Source of the DNA: an uncultured Bacteroidales bacterium
GTDB lineage: Bacteria > Bacteroidota > Bacteroidia > Bacteroidales > Bacteroidaceae
Assembly: GCA_902801325.1 (NCBI GenBank)
Contig: CADCHQ010000003.1
Location: 124,001-188,000, forward strand
DNA length: 64,000 nucleotides
Direction: 5' to 3'
The notes beneath the pieces are model-generated. The model was not told where the DNA came from and searched no databases. It saw only the letters and a program-made list of their open reading frames with translations. Within the stretch, counting starts at the first letter, position 1. Every line of letters begins with the position of its first letter. A program made the position numbers and the translations under genes. Shown piece by piece: positions 52,979-62,104 of this stretch.

Positions 52979-55137
52979 AGATCGACATTAAATTCGTTGA
53001 TGACAGTAATGATGCGTTGCACTTGGGCATCGGAAAGCAAAGGACTAATGGGGAGTGAGAGAATTTCCCGATGGATGCGTTCGGTAATGGGCAATCGACG
53101 CTCATTCCACTCTGCGAATGCCTTCTGCCGATGTGGCGGTATGGGATAATGTATGAGCGTATTTATACCCTTTGCACGTAGGGATTTCTGCAATTGATCG
53201 CGAGCCGGACAACGAACTGGATAGACGTAATAGACGTGCTCTTGTGGATCATCCGGCATCTGCGGAAGCGTAATGAGAGGATTCTGTATACCTTTATTAT
53301 ATAAGTCTGCAATCTCACGTCTGCGAGCATTATCCTTATCGAGTCGAGGCAATTTGACGCTAAGCGCAGCTGCTTGAATCTCGTCAGTTCGACTGTTCAT
53401 TCCTTTGTAATCGTTGACGTATTTCTCAGCCGAACCATAGTTGCCCATCATTCGAACTACATTTGCCAATTCATCATCGTCTGTAGTTACACATCCTGCA
53501 TCGCCTAATGCCCCAATATTCTTACCTGGATAGAAGCTAAAGCCCGCAGCCTCGCCAAGATGACCAGCTCGCTGCCCATGATAATATGCACCATGAGCTT
53601 GTGCTGCATCTTCAATAACCTTAAGTCCATTTCCTTTTGCCCACTGCATGATGGAATCCATATCACAAACTCTACCATAGAGGTGAACAGACATAATGGC
53701 TCGTGTTCGTGGAGTTAGGAGTGATTTCATCTGTTCCACATCAATAAGGTAGCTTTGCAAAGATGGTTCACATAGAACAGGTGTTAGGCTAGCCTCTTTG
53801 ATGGCCAGTATAGTGGCAATAAATGTGTTTGCTGGTACTATTACCTCATCGCCATCTTGCCATTCATTCAGAGACTTATAAGCACGAAGAATAAGTGTGA
53901 GTGCATCCATTCCGTTACCAACAAGCACGCAATGACGCGTTCCACAATAGTTGGCAAATTCTTTTTCAAATGCAGTCGTGCGTTCTCCTTTTAAATACCA
54001 TCCGCTACGAACTACATCCTCGATTTCTCGCGAAAGTTCAGGTTCAAAGCTTTCATTGATGGCTTTTAATTCAAGGAAAGGAATCAAGGAGGAATCTTCA
54101 ACATGTTTTGATTGTTCGGCCAATCTATTTATAGCATCTCTTGTGAGGTCGACCATATATGAATCGTAGCAAACCCCTCGTCCTCCGAATCCTTCTTTTT
54201 GGAAGATAAGTCCTGTGTTTAGCACTTTTCCTCCTTGTTCTGTAGATATACCGAAATCAAAGAACTCCATTTGGTGGAATCTTTCGGTAATCAAATGACG
54301 GAATAGAAGGTCAAGAGCACCATATTCGCGTCCTTCTTCACCTGACGCTATGTACTGCACGTGTACAACTTGCGAGGTAATGAACAATACACATCCTGCA
54401 GTGATTCGTTGTTCATGCTTGACGAGAAACACTTTGATTTCGCGAGGAAAACGATCTATGAGCAAAGCAATTTCATCCTCTGAATGTACAGGCTTTACAC
54501 CATGATGTTTTGTCAGGACATCCGTTAGAAGCTGCCAATACTCATGTAATGTTGCACGGTCTCCTTCGGTAAGTCGTTCGATATAGAACCCATTGTCGAG
54601 TGCTTTTCTTGCCTTTCTGCGACGCAAGGTTTGCATACGTAGTTGATTTCGTAAAGAAATGACGCTACTAACAGAACGGGAAATCATTCGAGCATTTGCA
54701 CGAAAGAGTGCATACAGGTCTTCTTGCGTAGGATAAGGACTATAAATATATGGAACAGGTTTGTAAACCAATGAGGTTGCCTGTAACATATCACGATAAT
54801 ACTGCATCAAAGTCTGAAGCATCGCGAGTACTTCTTGTTGCGTAACTTCTGGTAAAGTAATCAAACCTCCGTAAGTAAGACCTTGATGTGAATATACGGT
54901 ATGCTCCGACTCATTCCAGTTGGCTGGGAAAATAGCTTTTAATCCGTCACTGCCCTCTGGTGGATTTACCTTTCCACTTGTTATCTCACCCTCATAAATA
55001 AGTACCGAGCAATCAAAAAACCGATCGGCATGATAGTCCATAAAATCACGTTTAAACAGGAATGTACCATTCTTTGAGCGTTGTACAAATCCATCCCACG
55101 TTTTCTTATAATTAACTGAATATGGAACTATAATCAT
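52975..55137 (-). CDS. Fusion: FemAB-like GNAT acetyltransferase + FdtB-type sugar aminotransferase
   Basis: 720 residues. Residues 1 to about 340 are a GNAT/FemAB-like domain ([50 protein letters not shown]). From about 350 a complete DegT/DnrJ/EryC1 PLP aminotransferase follows ([28 protein letters not shown]), with the PLP Lys539 in [14 protein letters not shown]. With the FdtA-like isomerase directly upstream (4-bp overlap), it would aminate and N-acylate a dTDP-3-keto-6-deoxyhexose, giving a Fuc3NAc or Qui3NAc precursor. In other strains I know these as separate genes. Confidence 0.85.
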   Translation of the reverse strand: MIIVPYSVNYKKTWDGFVQRSKNGTFLFKRDFMDYHADRFFDCSVLIYEGEITSGKVNPPEGSDGLKAIFPANWNESEHTVYSHQGLTYGGLITLPEVTQQEVLAMLQTLMQYYRDMLQATSLVYKPVPYIYSPYPTQEDLYALFRANARMISRSVSSVISLRNQLRMQTLRRRKARKALDNGFYIERLTEGDRATLHEYWQLLTDVLTKHHGVKPVHSEDEIALLIDRFPREIKVFLVKHEQRITAGCVLFITSQVVHVQYIASGEEGREYGALDLLFRHLITERFHQMEFFDFGISTEQGGKVLNTGLIFQKEGFGGRGVCYDSYMVDLTRDAINRLAEQSKHVEDSSLIPFLELKAINESFEPELSREIEDVVRSGWYLKGERTTAFEKEFANYCGTRHCVLVGNGMDALTLILRAYKSLNEWQDGDEVIVPANTFIATILAIKEASLTPVLCEPSLQSYLIDVEQMKSLLTPRTRAIMSVHLYGRVCDMDSIMQWAKGNGLKVIEDAAQAHGAYYHGQRAGHLGEAAGFSFYPGKNIGALGDAGCVTTDDDELANVVRMMGNYGSAEKYVNDYKGMNSRTDEIQAAALSVKLPRLDKDNARRREIADLYNKGIQNPLITLPQMPDDPQEHVYYVYPVRCPARDQLQKSLRAKGINTLIHYPIPPHRQKAFAEWNERRLPITERIHREILSLPISPLLSDAQVQRIITVINEFNVDL

Positions 55138-55535
55138 TGAGGATTCTTAATTTTAAGGTATTGATCGTAATTGTGTTCATAACCCTGTGGGTCGTAAGGA
55201 TGAGAAGCTAATACTAATAATATAGTGTTAGATGTAAAATCTTTCAACTCGCACCAGACACCTGCTGGCACAAGGATACCTTCGTCAGGCGATGACATTC
55301 TAATGCTTCTACGTTCCATTCCATCATCAAGGCACATAGTAAAAGCTCCGTTTATAGGGATCACCACCTCCGAGCATTCCCAATGAGCATGCCCACCTCG
55401 CTGAGCATGTGAAGGAATGTCATATATCCAGAACACACGCTGAATACTGAAGGGAATAGTGGTATTAGATTCTGCAAATACCAAAGCCCCTCGTTCGTCA
55501 ATCACCTTTGGGATAGGTATTATTTCTACTTTCAT
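55134..55535 (-). CDS. FdtA-like dTDP-4-oxo-6-deoxyglucose 3,4-oxoisomerase
   Basis: 133-residue cupin from ATG 55535: [39 protein letters not shown], then [10 protein letters not shown]. These are hallmarks of the FdtA/WxcM-C family, which converts dTDP-4-keto-6-deoxyglucose to the 3-keto form. The HAQRGGHAH segment supplies the catalytic histidines. It starts a fdtA / GNAT-fdtB / GT2 / GT2 operon. The -7 box ends only 5 bp before the ATG, suggesting a nearly leaderless message. Confidence 0.88.
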   Translation of the reverse strand: MKVEIIPIPKVIDERGALVFAESNTTIPFSIQRVFWIYDIPSHAQRGGHAHWECSEVVIPINGAFTMCLDDGMERRSIRMSSPDEGILVPAGVWCELKDFTSNTILLVLASHPYDPQGYEHNYDQYLKIKNPQ

Positions 55536-55540
55536 CCTTG

Positions 55541-55572
55541 CAAAGGTACGAATAAGTGAGTGAAGAGACAAA
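55541..55572 (-). promoter_or_regulatory. Promoter of the fdtA operon
   Basis: Minus-strand TACCTTTG (55541-55548) and TTTG (55569-55572), 20-bp spacer. The -7 box is 5 bp from the fdtA ATG. It is divergent from the tRNA promoter. Confidence 0.78.
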
Positions 55573-55608
55573 TAATTTAAACAATTATTAAATTTTATGA
55601 CAAAAACA

Positions 55609-55640
55609 TTTGCAAGGTTCAAAGAAATGCACTACCTTTG
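55609..55640 (+). promoter_or_regulatory. Promoter of tRNA-Ser/tRNA-Glu
   Basis: TTTG (55609-55612), 20 bp, TACCTTTG (55633-55640), 52 bp before the tRNA-Ser. Confidence 0.75.
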
Positions 55641-55692
55641 CATCGCATTTGAGAAAACGACCCTCGAAGAAGCCCCATCAGAGGATGGAAAA

Positions 55693-55779
55693 GGAAGTTT
55701 GGGTGAGTGGCTGAAACCACCAGTTTGCTAAACTGACGTGCGGGTTACCGTACCGGGGGTTCGAATCCCCCAGCTTCCG
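55693..55779 (+). tRNA. tRNA-Ser(GCT)
   Basis: Acceptor GGAAGTT/AGCTTCC, anticodon loop in CAGTTTGCTAAACTG giving GCT, a long variable arm, T-arm CGGGGGTTCGAATCCCCC, discriminator G. Confidence 0.95.
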
Positions 55780-55808
55780 CAAAGGGTATAAAACTCAGAT
55801 GCAAAACT

Positions 55809-55880
55809 GGCGCTTTCGTCTAGCGGCTAGGACACATGCCTCTCACGCATGGAACACGGGTTCGATTCCCGTAGGCGCTA
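55809..55880 (+). tRNA. tRNA-Glu(CTC)
   Basis: Acceptor GGCGCTT/AGGCGCT, anticodon stem CATGC/GCATG with loop CTCTCAC giving CTC, T-arm CACGGGTTCGATTCCCGTA, discriminator A. It is co-transcribed with tRNA-Ser 29 bp upstream. Confidence 0.95.
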
Positions 55881-55958
55881 CAAAAATGAGAAAGGGAAAG
55901 AGCGTAGCTTCATTTATTGATGCTGCGCTTTTTTTATTATTGTATTTTATAAAATATC

Positions 55959-57308
55959 ATGAATACAACGACAATCACAAGGATTCTAACTCTAATTATA
56001 CTATTTACTACACCTGTTACGCTTTGTCAAGCTAAGAAATGGAAGACTGTATCGTTAGAACGGGAGATTACTCATCCCCAACCCATGACAGGACTTGTTC
56101 TGTGGCCAGAGCAAGCACAAAGACTTCATGCAACTTACGGCCAGGCTTTTCAACTGGAGTTCTCTTATTGCCTGCCGAATAAGGTTGTGAAGGGATGTGA
56201 GGCTGATGGAACCATCGTGTATGATTGGAGTTGGTTTGACAAGATATTGGAAGATGTTGCAAGTCGAGGACATCAGTTAATAGCTCGCTTTCGTTATGAA
56301 TATCCATCGAGTCGAGATGTTGATGGGAATAGAGGAACAACAGCTGTGCCTGCATATATCAAGCAACGGGATGACTATGAGGAGACATTTGCCAGTAATC
56401 CCAATAACGATGGTCCAACTTGGTATGCCGACTGGAATAATACCGAACTACAACGATTCACCTTACAGTTCTATACAGACTTTGCACGTCGATATGCTCA
56501 TGACAATAGGCTTGCTTTCTTAGAGGTGGGCTTTGGACATTGGTCAGAATATCATATCTATGGTACAAAACTGGATTTGGGCAAGAACTTTCCTTCGAAG
56601 GCTTTCCAGAAGCAATTCTATGAGCACATGAGTAATGTTATGACCGACATTCCTTGGGCAGTATCTATTAATGCTGGGGATAGTCGATATTCTCCTGTTA
56701 CTGAAGACAGTACGCTAATGGTATTGTCCTTTGGATTATTCGACGACTCCTTTATGCATAAGGGTCATGAACTTAGTAGTGGAAGCGGATTCAACGAGCG
56801 ATGCTGGAACGCTATTAATTGTGGCACTCGTTGGCAGAAGGGCGTTTGTGGAGGAGAAATCAGTTATTATTCATCCAATGACCAAAGGAATTTCCTCAAT
56901 CCTGCAGGTCATTATGGTCACACATGGGAAGAACAAGCCGCAAAATACCACATTACCTTCATGATATGTAATGATGCGCCACGAGGAGGCGTAGCCACTT
57001 CTGAACGATTCCGTGAAGGGTCAATGTCCACAGGCTATCGTTTTGTTGTCAAGCAATGCGAGACCAATGGTTCGTCTACTCGTTTGCTTGTTACCAACGA
57101 GGGAGTTGCACCACTCTACCGGGATGCTTGGTTCGCTATTGGAGATATTCGTTCTGCAACGTCTCTTCGTGGATTACTCCCAGGAAACGAATTATGGATA
57201 GAGATTCCTGCTAAACCTAATCGCAATGGCAGTAATATTCAGATTGTTAGCGACAAGGTTCTTCCGCAACAGTCAATTGAATTCAAAGCTAACCTCAAAG
57301 GGAAATGA
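55959..57308 (+). CDS. Secreted DUF4832-like protein
   Basis: 449 residues with a signal peptide (about 1-25). The body has a TIM-barrel-like layout (WFDKILEDVASRGHQLIARF, NNTELQRFTLQFYTDFARRY, RLAFLEVGFGHWSEYHIYG, shown as VGFGHWSEYHIYG) and a C-terminal beta domain (VTNEGVAPLYRDAWFAIGD, SLRGLLPG). This matches DUF4832 proteins, which look like glycoside hydrolases of unknown activity. It stands alone downstream of two tRNAs. Confidence 0.8.
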   Translation: MNTTTITRILTLIILFTTPVTLCQAKKWKTVSLEREITHPQPMTGLVLWPEQAQRLHATYGQAFQLEFSYCLPNKVVKGCEADGTIVYDWSWFDKILEDVASRGHQLIARFRYEYPSSRDVDGNRGTTAVPAYIKQRDDYEETFASNPNNDGPTWYADWNNTELQRFTLQFYTDFARRYAHDNRLAFLEVGFGHWSEYHIYGTKLDLGKNFPSKAFQKQFYEHMSNVMTDIPWAVSINAGDSRYSPVTEDSTLMVLSFGLFDDSFMHKGHELSSGSGFNERCWNAINCGTRWQKGVCGGEISYYSSNDQRNFLNPAGHYGHTWEEQAAKYHITFMICNDAPRGGVATSERFREGSMSTGYRFVVKQCETNGSSTRLLVTNEGVAPLYRDAWFAIGDIRSATSLRGLLPGNELWIEIPAKPNRNGSNIQIVSDKVLPQQSIEFKANLKGK

Positions 57309-57342
57309 TAGAATTTTCTATTATATAGTAAGGTGTTAATGC

Positions 57343-57756
57343 TTATTCTCCTATGATGGTGATTACTAACTGACGAGGACCTCCGTAATCACGATATTCA
57401 TTGAAGTAAATACCTTGCCATGTTCCCAGATTCAGATGGCCATTTGTGATGGGAATAGTCAATGTGACACCAGAAAGTACGGATTTGGCATGTGCTGGCA
57501 TATCGTCGGAACCTTCTAAAGTATGTGTGTAATCAGAACAATTTTCAGGAACAAGTTTGTTAAATATAGTCTCTAAATCCCTACGCACATCTGGGTCGTA
57601 ATTCTCATTGATGGAGAGTCCGCAACTCGTATGTTTGCAGAATATATTCATTATTCCAACCTTTGGCAATGATTCGATATGCTGAAGAACCTCTCTCGTT
57701 ACGAGATGAAATCCTCGAGACATTGGCCGTAGTGTGATTTCAAGTTGTTTTATCAT
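57343..57756 (-). CDS. YjbQ/UPF0047 family protein
   Basis: 137 residues from ATG 57756. HTSCGLSINENYDPDVRRDL and LGTWQGIYFNEYRD are the family signature. Members have thiamine-phosphate-synthase-like side activity in some bacteria; the main role is uncertain. It lies 24-34 bp downstream of the AAA ATPase gene. Confidence 0.92.
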   Translation of the reverse strand: MIKQLEITLRPMSRGFHLVTREVLQHIESLPKVGIMNIFCKHTSCGLSINENYDPDVRRDLETIFNKLVPENCSDYTHTLEGSDDMPAHAKSVLSGVTLTIPITNGHLNLGTWQGIYFNEYRDYGGPRQLVITIIGE

Positions 57757-57789
57757 AACAAACATTGTTTCATATAATAATTATTCAAA

Positions 57790-58542
57790 TCATTCTAATC
57801 CTAATTCATGCATAATTAACTCTCGATTAAGCATGAACCCATACATGTCAGTAAACACTTTTGTTGAAGAGTATGATTTGCGCTCTATAGAATCGCCATT
57901 GATTTCATAGATACAGGAATCTGGATAGGAAAGAATTACTGGCGAGTGTGTAGTAATAATAATCTGTGAACCCTTGCTAACAGCATCTTTCATCCAACAA
58001 AGAAAGGCCAATTGATTCTTGAATGACAATGCGGCTTCTGGCTCATCAAAGATATATATGCCTTTGCCATTCAATCGATTATTGATGAGTGCCATGATTC
58101 CTTCTCCATGAGACCATTCATGAATGCTTTTCCCACCATAAGAAGCATACATTCCACCATCTACAGCGTTCAGCCTTTCAATCTCTGAAGCAACATTATA
58201 ATAACTCTCTGCACGAAAGAAATACGCATCTTTATATGTGAGGTCACTTCGTACCAACATCAAATCTTCATATAACTTGGAATGAGTGTTTACCGTACTG
58301 AAATTGAAATTCCGGGAACCACCTTCGGGATTAAGCCTAAGCAAAACGGCCAATGCTTCTAATATGGTGGATTTTCCCGAACCATTCTCGCCTATGATAT
58401 AGGTGACTGACTTATCGAAAATAAGATGATCAATCTTTCTAATAACAGGTATGCAGAAAGGATATTCATCGTCTATGGTATTGATGTGACGATTCTTTAT
58501 ACAGCTAACAAATACGTTTTCCTTCTGCATTATATTCGTCAC
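57790..58542 (-). CDS. ABC-type/AAA ATPase, stand-alone
   Basis: 250 residues with Walker A GENGSGKST, the signature-like EWSHGEGIMALIN, Walker B GIYIFDEPEAAL and ITTHSPVIL. It has no membrane partner nearby, so it belongs with the RecF/Rad50-like cytoplasmic ATPases (AAA_21/23) rather than transporters. Such proteins can be part of defence modules but no toxin or nuclease partner is adjacent. The ATG at 58542 starts 4 bp after the LolC/E stop; ATG 58530 is also possible. The local sequence appears A/T-richer than its neighbours. Confidence 0.85.
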   Translation of the reverse strand: MTNIMQKENVFVSCIKNRHINTIDDEYPFCIPVIRKIDHLIFDKSVTYIIGENGSGKSTILEALAVLLRLNPEGGSRNFNFSTVNTHSKLYEDLMLVRSDLTYKDAYFFRAESYYNVASEIERLNAVDGGMYASYGGKSIHEWSHGEGIMALINNRLNGKGIYIFDEPEAALSFKNQLAFLCWMKDAVSKGSQIIITTHSPVILSYPDSCIYEINGDSIERKSYSSTKVFTDMYGFMLNRELIMHELGLE

Positions 58543-58546
58543 TGGC

Positions 58547-59791
58547 TTATTCGAATCGGATGCTGCGAGCAGGACGAATCCTTGAAACGAGGAAACTTGG
58601 GAGGACTAAGGCAAGTGTTGCAATGACGAAGGTTGCAACATTGATGAATAGTATCCACTTCCAAGACAATTCAATGGGAACGGCATCGACATAATAAGTT
58701 GAAGCATCGAGGTGGATAAGTCCAAAATGCTTCTGTATCAAGCAGAAACCAATGCCGAGAAGATTCCCAACTATCATGCCTCGTCCAACAATGAGCATTG
58801 CGAAGTAAATGAATATTTGCCTCAGACTTTTGTTCGTGCTTCCCAATGCTTTCATAATGCCGATAAACTGTGTACGTTCGAGAATGATAATCAGCAAACC
58901 GCTAACTGTAGTGAAGCATGCGACTGCAATCATTAGGGCAAGAATGATGATGACATTGAGGTCAAGCAAGTCGAGCCAGGCAAATATGTGCGGATATTGT
59001 TCTTTGATAGTTGGCGAAGTATAGTTCTGGCCATAAGGGTCTTGCTTGTGGTTTATCTTTCTTGCAATTGCGTCAGATACCGATGCGAGATGATTCATAT
59101 CCGAAACCGTGACCTCTGCCCCACTCGACTGGTCGCTCTCGAACCGAAGCAACTGATGACAAGTGTAATAGTCGCAAAAGACCAAACGATTGTCGTATTC
59201 CGAAAGATTGGTGGCGTAAATGGCTTGAACCTTGAAGCTTCGGGCTCGCAAGGTTTCTTCAAAGAAATAGGCGTACACCTTATCGCCAACGTTCAAATGC
59301 AGTTGGCGTGCAAGACGCTCAGAGATAACTAGTTGACCAGAACTCTTGCTACCAGAGAACGGTTTTTCGATGCTTCCTTCAACAAGAACACTTCGCAGAA
59401 AACCGAGATCGTAATGCTCATCAATGCCTCGAAACACAACTCCCTGAAAGCTTTCGTTTGTCTTCAGCATTCCCGATTTCATGCAGAAACGCTGAACATG
59501 TGTCACCTCGGGAATACGTTCAAGCTCGCTTACAAGACTGTCTGTAATGGCGATTGGTCGATAGTCATCGGAAAAAGTCGATTGATAGTTTTGCACCACG
59601 ATGTGGTTTCCTATGCCAACGACCTTATGCTGAACTTCCTGTTTGAAACCAAGCGCAACAGAGACCGAAAGAATCATGACTGCAATGCCCAATGCCACAC
59701 CAGCCGTTGCAATAAGGATAGCCGTACGCGAAGCCCTTCGAGCACGGTTTCCTCCATCATAAAGTCTGTGAGCAATGAACCAAGAGAACAT
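58547..59791 (-). CDS. LolC/LolE-type lipoprotein-releasing permease
   Basis: 414 residues. An N-terminal membrane segment (ILIATAGVALGIAVMILSVS) precedes a periplasmic domain (about 55-265), then three C-terminal segments ending LVSRIRPARSIRFE. This is the LolCDE permease pattern for handing lipoproteins to LolA. No LolD is adjacent. It follows the aminotransferase gene with a 78-bp gap rich in gttaacag repeats. Confidence 0.9.
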   Translation of the reverse strand: MFSWFIAHRLYDGGNRARRASRTAILIATAGVALGIAVMILSVSVALGFKQEVQHKVVGIGNHIVVQNYQSTFSDDYRPIAITDSLVSELERIPEVTHVQRFCMKSGMLKTNESFQGVVFRGIDEHYDLGFLRSVLVEGSIEKPFSGSKSSGQLVISERLARQLHLNVGDKVYAYFFEETLRARSFKVQAIYATNLSEYDNRLVFCDYYTCHQLLRFESDQSSGAEVTVSDMNHLASVSDAIARKINHKQDPYGQNYTSPTIKEQYPHIFAWLDLLDLNVIIILALMIAVACFTTVSGLLIIILERTQFIGIMKALGSTNKSLRQIFIYFAMLIVGRGMIVGNLLGIGFCLIQKHFGLIHLDASTYYVDAVPIELSWKWILFINVATFVIATLALVLPSFLVSRIRPARSIRFE

Positions 59792-59869
59792 GTAAAAAGT
59801 TAACAGGTTAAAAGGTTAACAGGTTAACAGATTAATTGCGAAATAATTAAATCATCGAATCGTCAAACG

Positions 59870-61069
59870 TCAAAGCTTCGTTCCCGGATATGCTTCCAAG
59901 GCCTTTTGCAGAACGAACAAGGCCCTGCGCAAGTCTTTCTTCTTCAAGACATAAGCCAAGCGAACCTGATCGCGACCAGCGCCAGGAGTCGTGTAGAAAC
60001 CACTTGCAGGAGCCATCATCACGGTCTCGCCTTCGTAGGAGAAATCGCTCAAGCACCAAGCACAGAACTTCTCTGCGTCATCGACAGGGAGTTTGGCCAC
60101 CGTGTAGAAAGCACCCATGGGAATGGGACTATAGACGCCGGGAATCCTGTTCAATCCATCGATCAGGCACTTACGCCTTTCCACGTAATCGTCATAAACC
60201 TCACGACTATATTCCTCTGGCTCGTCGAGTGAAGCTTCTGCAGCAATCTGACCAATAAGAGGTGGACTCAGACGAGCCTGGCAAAACTTCATGACGGCCT
60301 TGCGAACATCCTTGTTCTTGGTAACCAACGCACCAATGCGAATGCCACATTCCGAATAGCGTTTCGAGACGGAATCAATCAGGATGACGTTGTTCTCTAT
60401 GCCTTCGAGGTGGCAAGCCGAGATGTAAGGACTTCCCGTATAGATGAACTCGCGATAGACTTCGTCACTAAACAGATAGAGGTCATATTTCTTCACGAGG
60501 TCACGTATCTGGTTCATCTCGCGACGTGTGTAGAGATAGCCCGTCGGGTTATTGGGGTTACAGATGAGGATTGCACGCGTGCGTTCGTTGATGAGTTCTT
60601 CGAACTTCTCCACCTTCGGCAATGAGAAACCCTCCTCAATGGTTGTGGCAATGGTGCGAATAACGGCACCTGCCGAGATGGCAAAGGCCATATAGTTGGC
60701 GTACGCAGGTTCGGGAACAATGATTTCGTCGCCCGGATTCAGGCAAGCCAGGAAGGAGAACAGCACGGCCTCACTGCCTCCGCTGGTGATGATGATATCG
60801 TCGGCAGTAACGTCGATGTTGAACTTCCGATAATAGTCCACCAACTTTCGTCTATAACTCAGGAAACCCTGCGAAGGACTGTATTCCAATATGTTGCGGT
60901 CGATATTCCGAATGGCCTCGAGTGCCGACTTAGGTGTTGGCAGGTCGGGTTGTCCGATATTCAGATGGTAAACCTTCACTCCACGCTCTTTGGCGGCAAA
61001 GGCCAGCGGAGCAAGTTTGCGGATAGGTGATTCAGGCATCTCATGCCCACGTACAGAAATCTTTGGCAT
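59870..61069 (-). CDS. PLP-dependent class I/II aminotransferase
   Basis: 399 residues from ATG 61069. The fold-type I signature runs NIGQPDLPTP, SGGSEAVLFSFLA, LICNPNNPTGYLY and FSDEVYREF, with the PLP lysine in DSVSKRYSECGIRIGAL. It is close to aspartate-like aminotransferases; the amino acid specificity cannot be told. TATCTTTG on the minus strand (61091-61098) is the -7 box. Confidence 0.93.
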   Translation of the reverse strand: MPKISVRGHEMPESPIRKLAPLAFAAKERGVKVYHLNIGQPDLPTPKSALEAIRNIDRNILEYSPSQGFLSYRRKLVDYYRKFNIDVTADDIIITSGGSEAVLFSFLACLNPGDEIIVPEPAYANYMAFAISAGAVIRTIATTIEEGFSLPKVEKFEELINERTRAILICNPNNPTGYLYTRREMNQIRDLVKKYDLYLFSDEVYREFIYTGSPYISACHLEGIENNVILIDSVSKRYSECGIRIGALVTKNKDVRKAVMKFCQARLSPPLIGQIAAEASLDEPEEYSREVYDDYVERRKCLIDGLNRIPGVYSPIPMGAFYTVAKLPVDDAEKFCAWCLSDFSYEGETVMMAPASGFYTTPGAGRDQVRLAYVLKKKDLRRALFVLQKALEAYPGTKL

Positions 61070-61195
61070 CTTACAAAACGAATTTCCGTGCAAAGATACA
61101 AATAAATTAAGAATTAAGAAATAAGAATTAAGAATTAAGGAATAAGAATTAGGAAAAATAATTGTTAATTGTCAATTAATTACTACTTTTGCATT

Positions 61196-61900
61196 ATGAA
61201 TAAACAATTTGAACGCACAGCAGCTCTGCTGGGCAATGAATCACTCGAGCGACTAAGTCAGAGCCACGTTGCTGTCTTTGGCGTTGGAGGTGTTGGGGGA
61301 TATGTTTGTGAAGTGCTGGCACGAAGCGGTGTTGGCGAACTCTCGCTTTTCGACAAGGATTGTGTCGACATCACCAACCTCAACCGCCAGATTATTGCCC
61401 TCCACAGCACAGTTGGGCAACCCAAAGTGGAGGTTATGGCGCAGCGGATTGCCGACATCAATCCCGATTGCCAAGTGCACGCCCACCACATGTTCTATTT
61501 GCCAGAGAATGCTGACGAGGTAGACCTTACCCAGTTCTCTTATATCGTCGACTGCATCGACAACGTCACTGCCAAGTTCGAACTCATTCGCCGCAGCCAT
61601 CACCTTGGCGTGCCCATTATCAGCAGCATGGGTGCTGCCAACAAGCTCGATGCTACAGGCTTCCGTGTTTCCGATCTCTCGAAGACGCAAGTCGATCCGC
61701 TTGCCCGCATCCTACGTCAAAAGTTACGTCGCGAAGGCATTCATCACCTCAAGGTTGTTTATAGCGAGGAGATTCCACTCCCCTCTTCCGTTACCGACGC
61801 ATCCAATGGCCGCCCCGTTCCTGCAAGCAATGCGTGGGTCCCACCTGCGGCAGGACTCATCATCGGAGGCGAAGTCGTAAAGGACCTCATCAAGGCTTGA
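61196..61900 (+). CDS. tcdA: tRNA threonylcarbamoyladenosine dehydratase
   Basis: 234 residues from ATG 61196; an upstream start at 61169 overlaps the -7 box (TACTTTTG, 61184-61191). The ThiF/E1 fold shows VFGVGGVGGYVCEVLARSG, LFDKDCVDITNLNRQ and DCIDNVTAKFEL. YgdL/TcdA cyclises t6A37 to ct6A in tRNAs for ANN codons. The late SMGAANKLD and DASNGRPVPASNAWVPP are family marks. The -7 box to ATG distance is 4 bp. A 22-bp palindrome array follows 6 bp after the stop. Confidence 0.92.
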   Translation: MNKQFERTAALLGNESLERLSQSHVAVFGVGGVGGYVCEVLARSGVGELSLFDKDCVDITNLNRQIIALHSTVGQPKVEVMAQRIADINPDCQVHAHHMFYLPENADEVDLTQFSYIVDCIDNVTAKFELIRRSHHLGVPIISSMGAANKLDATGFRVSDLSKTQVDPLARILRQKLRREGIHHLKVVYSEEIPLPSSVTDASNGRPVPASNAWVPPAAGLIIGGEVVKDLIKA

Positions 61901-61906
61901 CGTTTT

Positions 61907-62032
61907 TCGTACATAGGTACGATTGCCTTTGAACCTATATTAGATTGCCTTTGAACATAGGTTCAATTGACCTCGAATATAGGCTCGATTGACCTTGAAT
62001 ATAGGCTCGATTAATCCTGTATATAGACAAGA
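61907..62032. repeat. Six 22-bp palindromic units after tcdA
   Basis: Units start at 61907, 61929, 61951, 61973, 61995 and 62017, exactly 22 bp apart: TCGTACATAGGTACGA, TTGAACCTATATTAGA, TTGAACATAGGTTCAA, TCGAATATAGGCTCGA, TTGAATATAGGCTCGA, CTGTATATAGACAAGA. Arm changes are often matched on the other side. Confidence 0.92.
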
Positions 62033-62104
62033 TTGTAGAAGCATGAGCGCATGAAAGTACAACCTTAGTCACAGGCTTGTCCAAACACGAAGGGGTGCTT
62101 CGCC

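Noticed and set aside
57790..58542. Defence-system ATPase
   Set aside because: No nuclease, reverse transcriptase or toxin gene is adjacent; neighbours are housekeeping (LolC/E, YjbQ).
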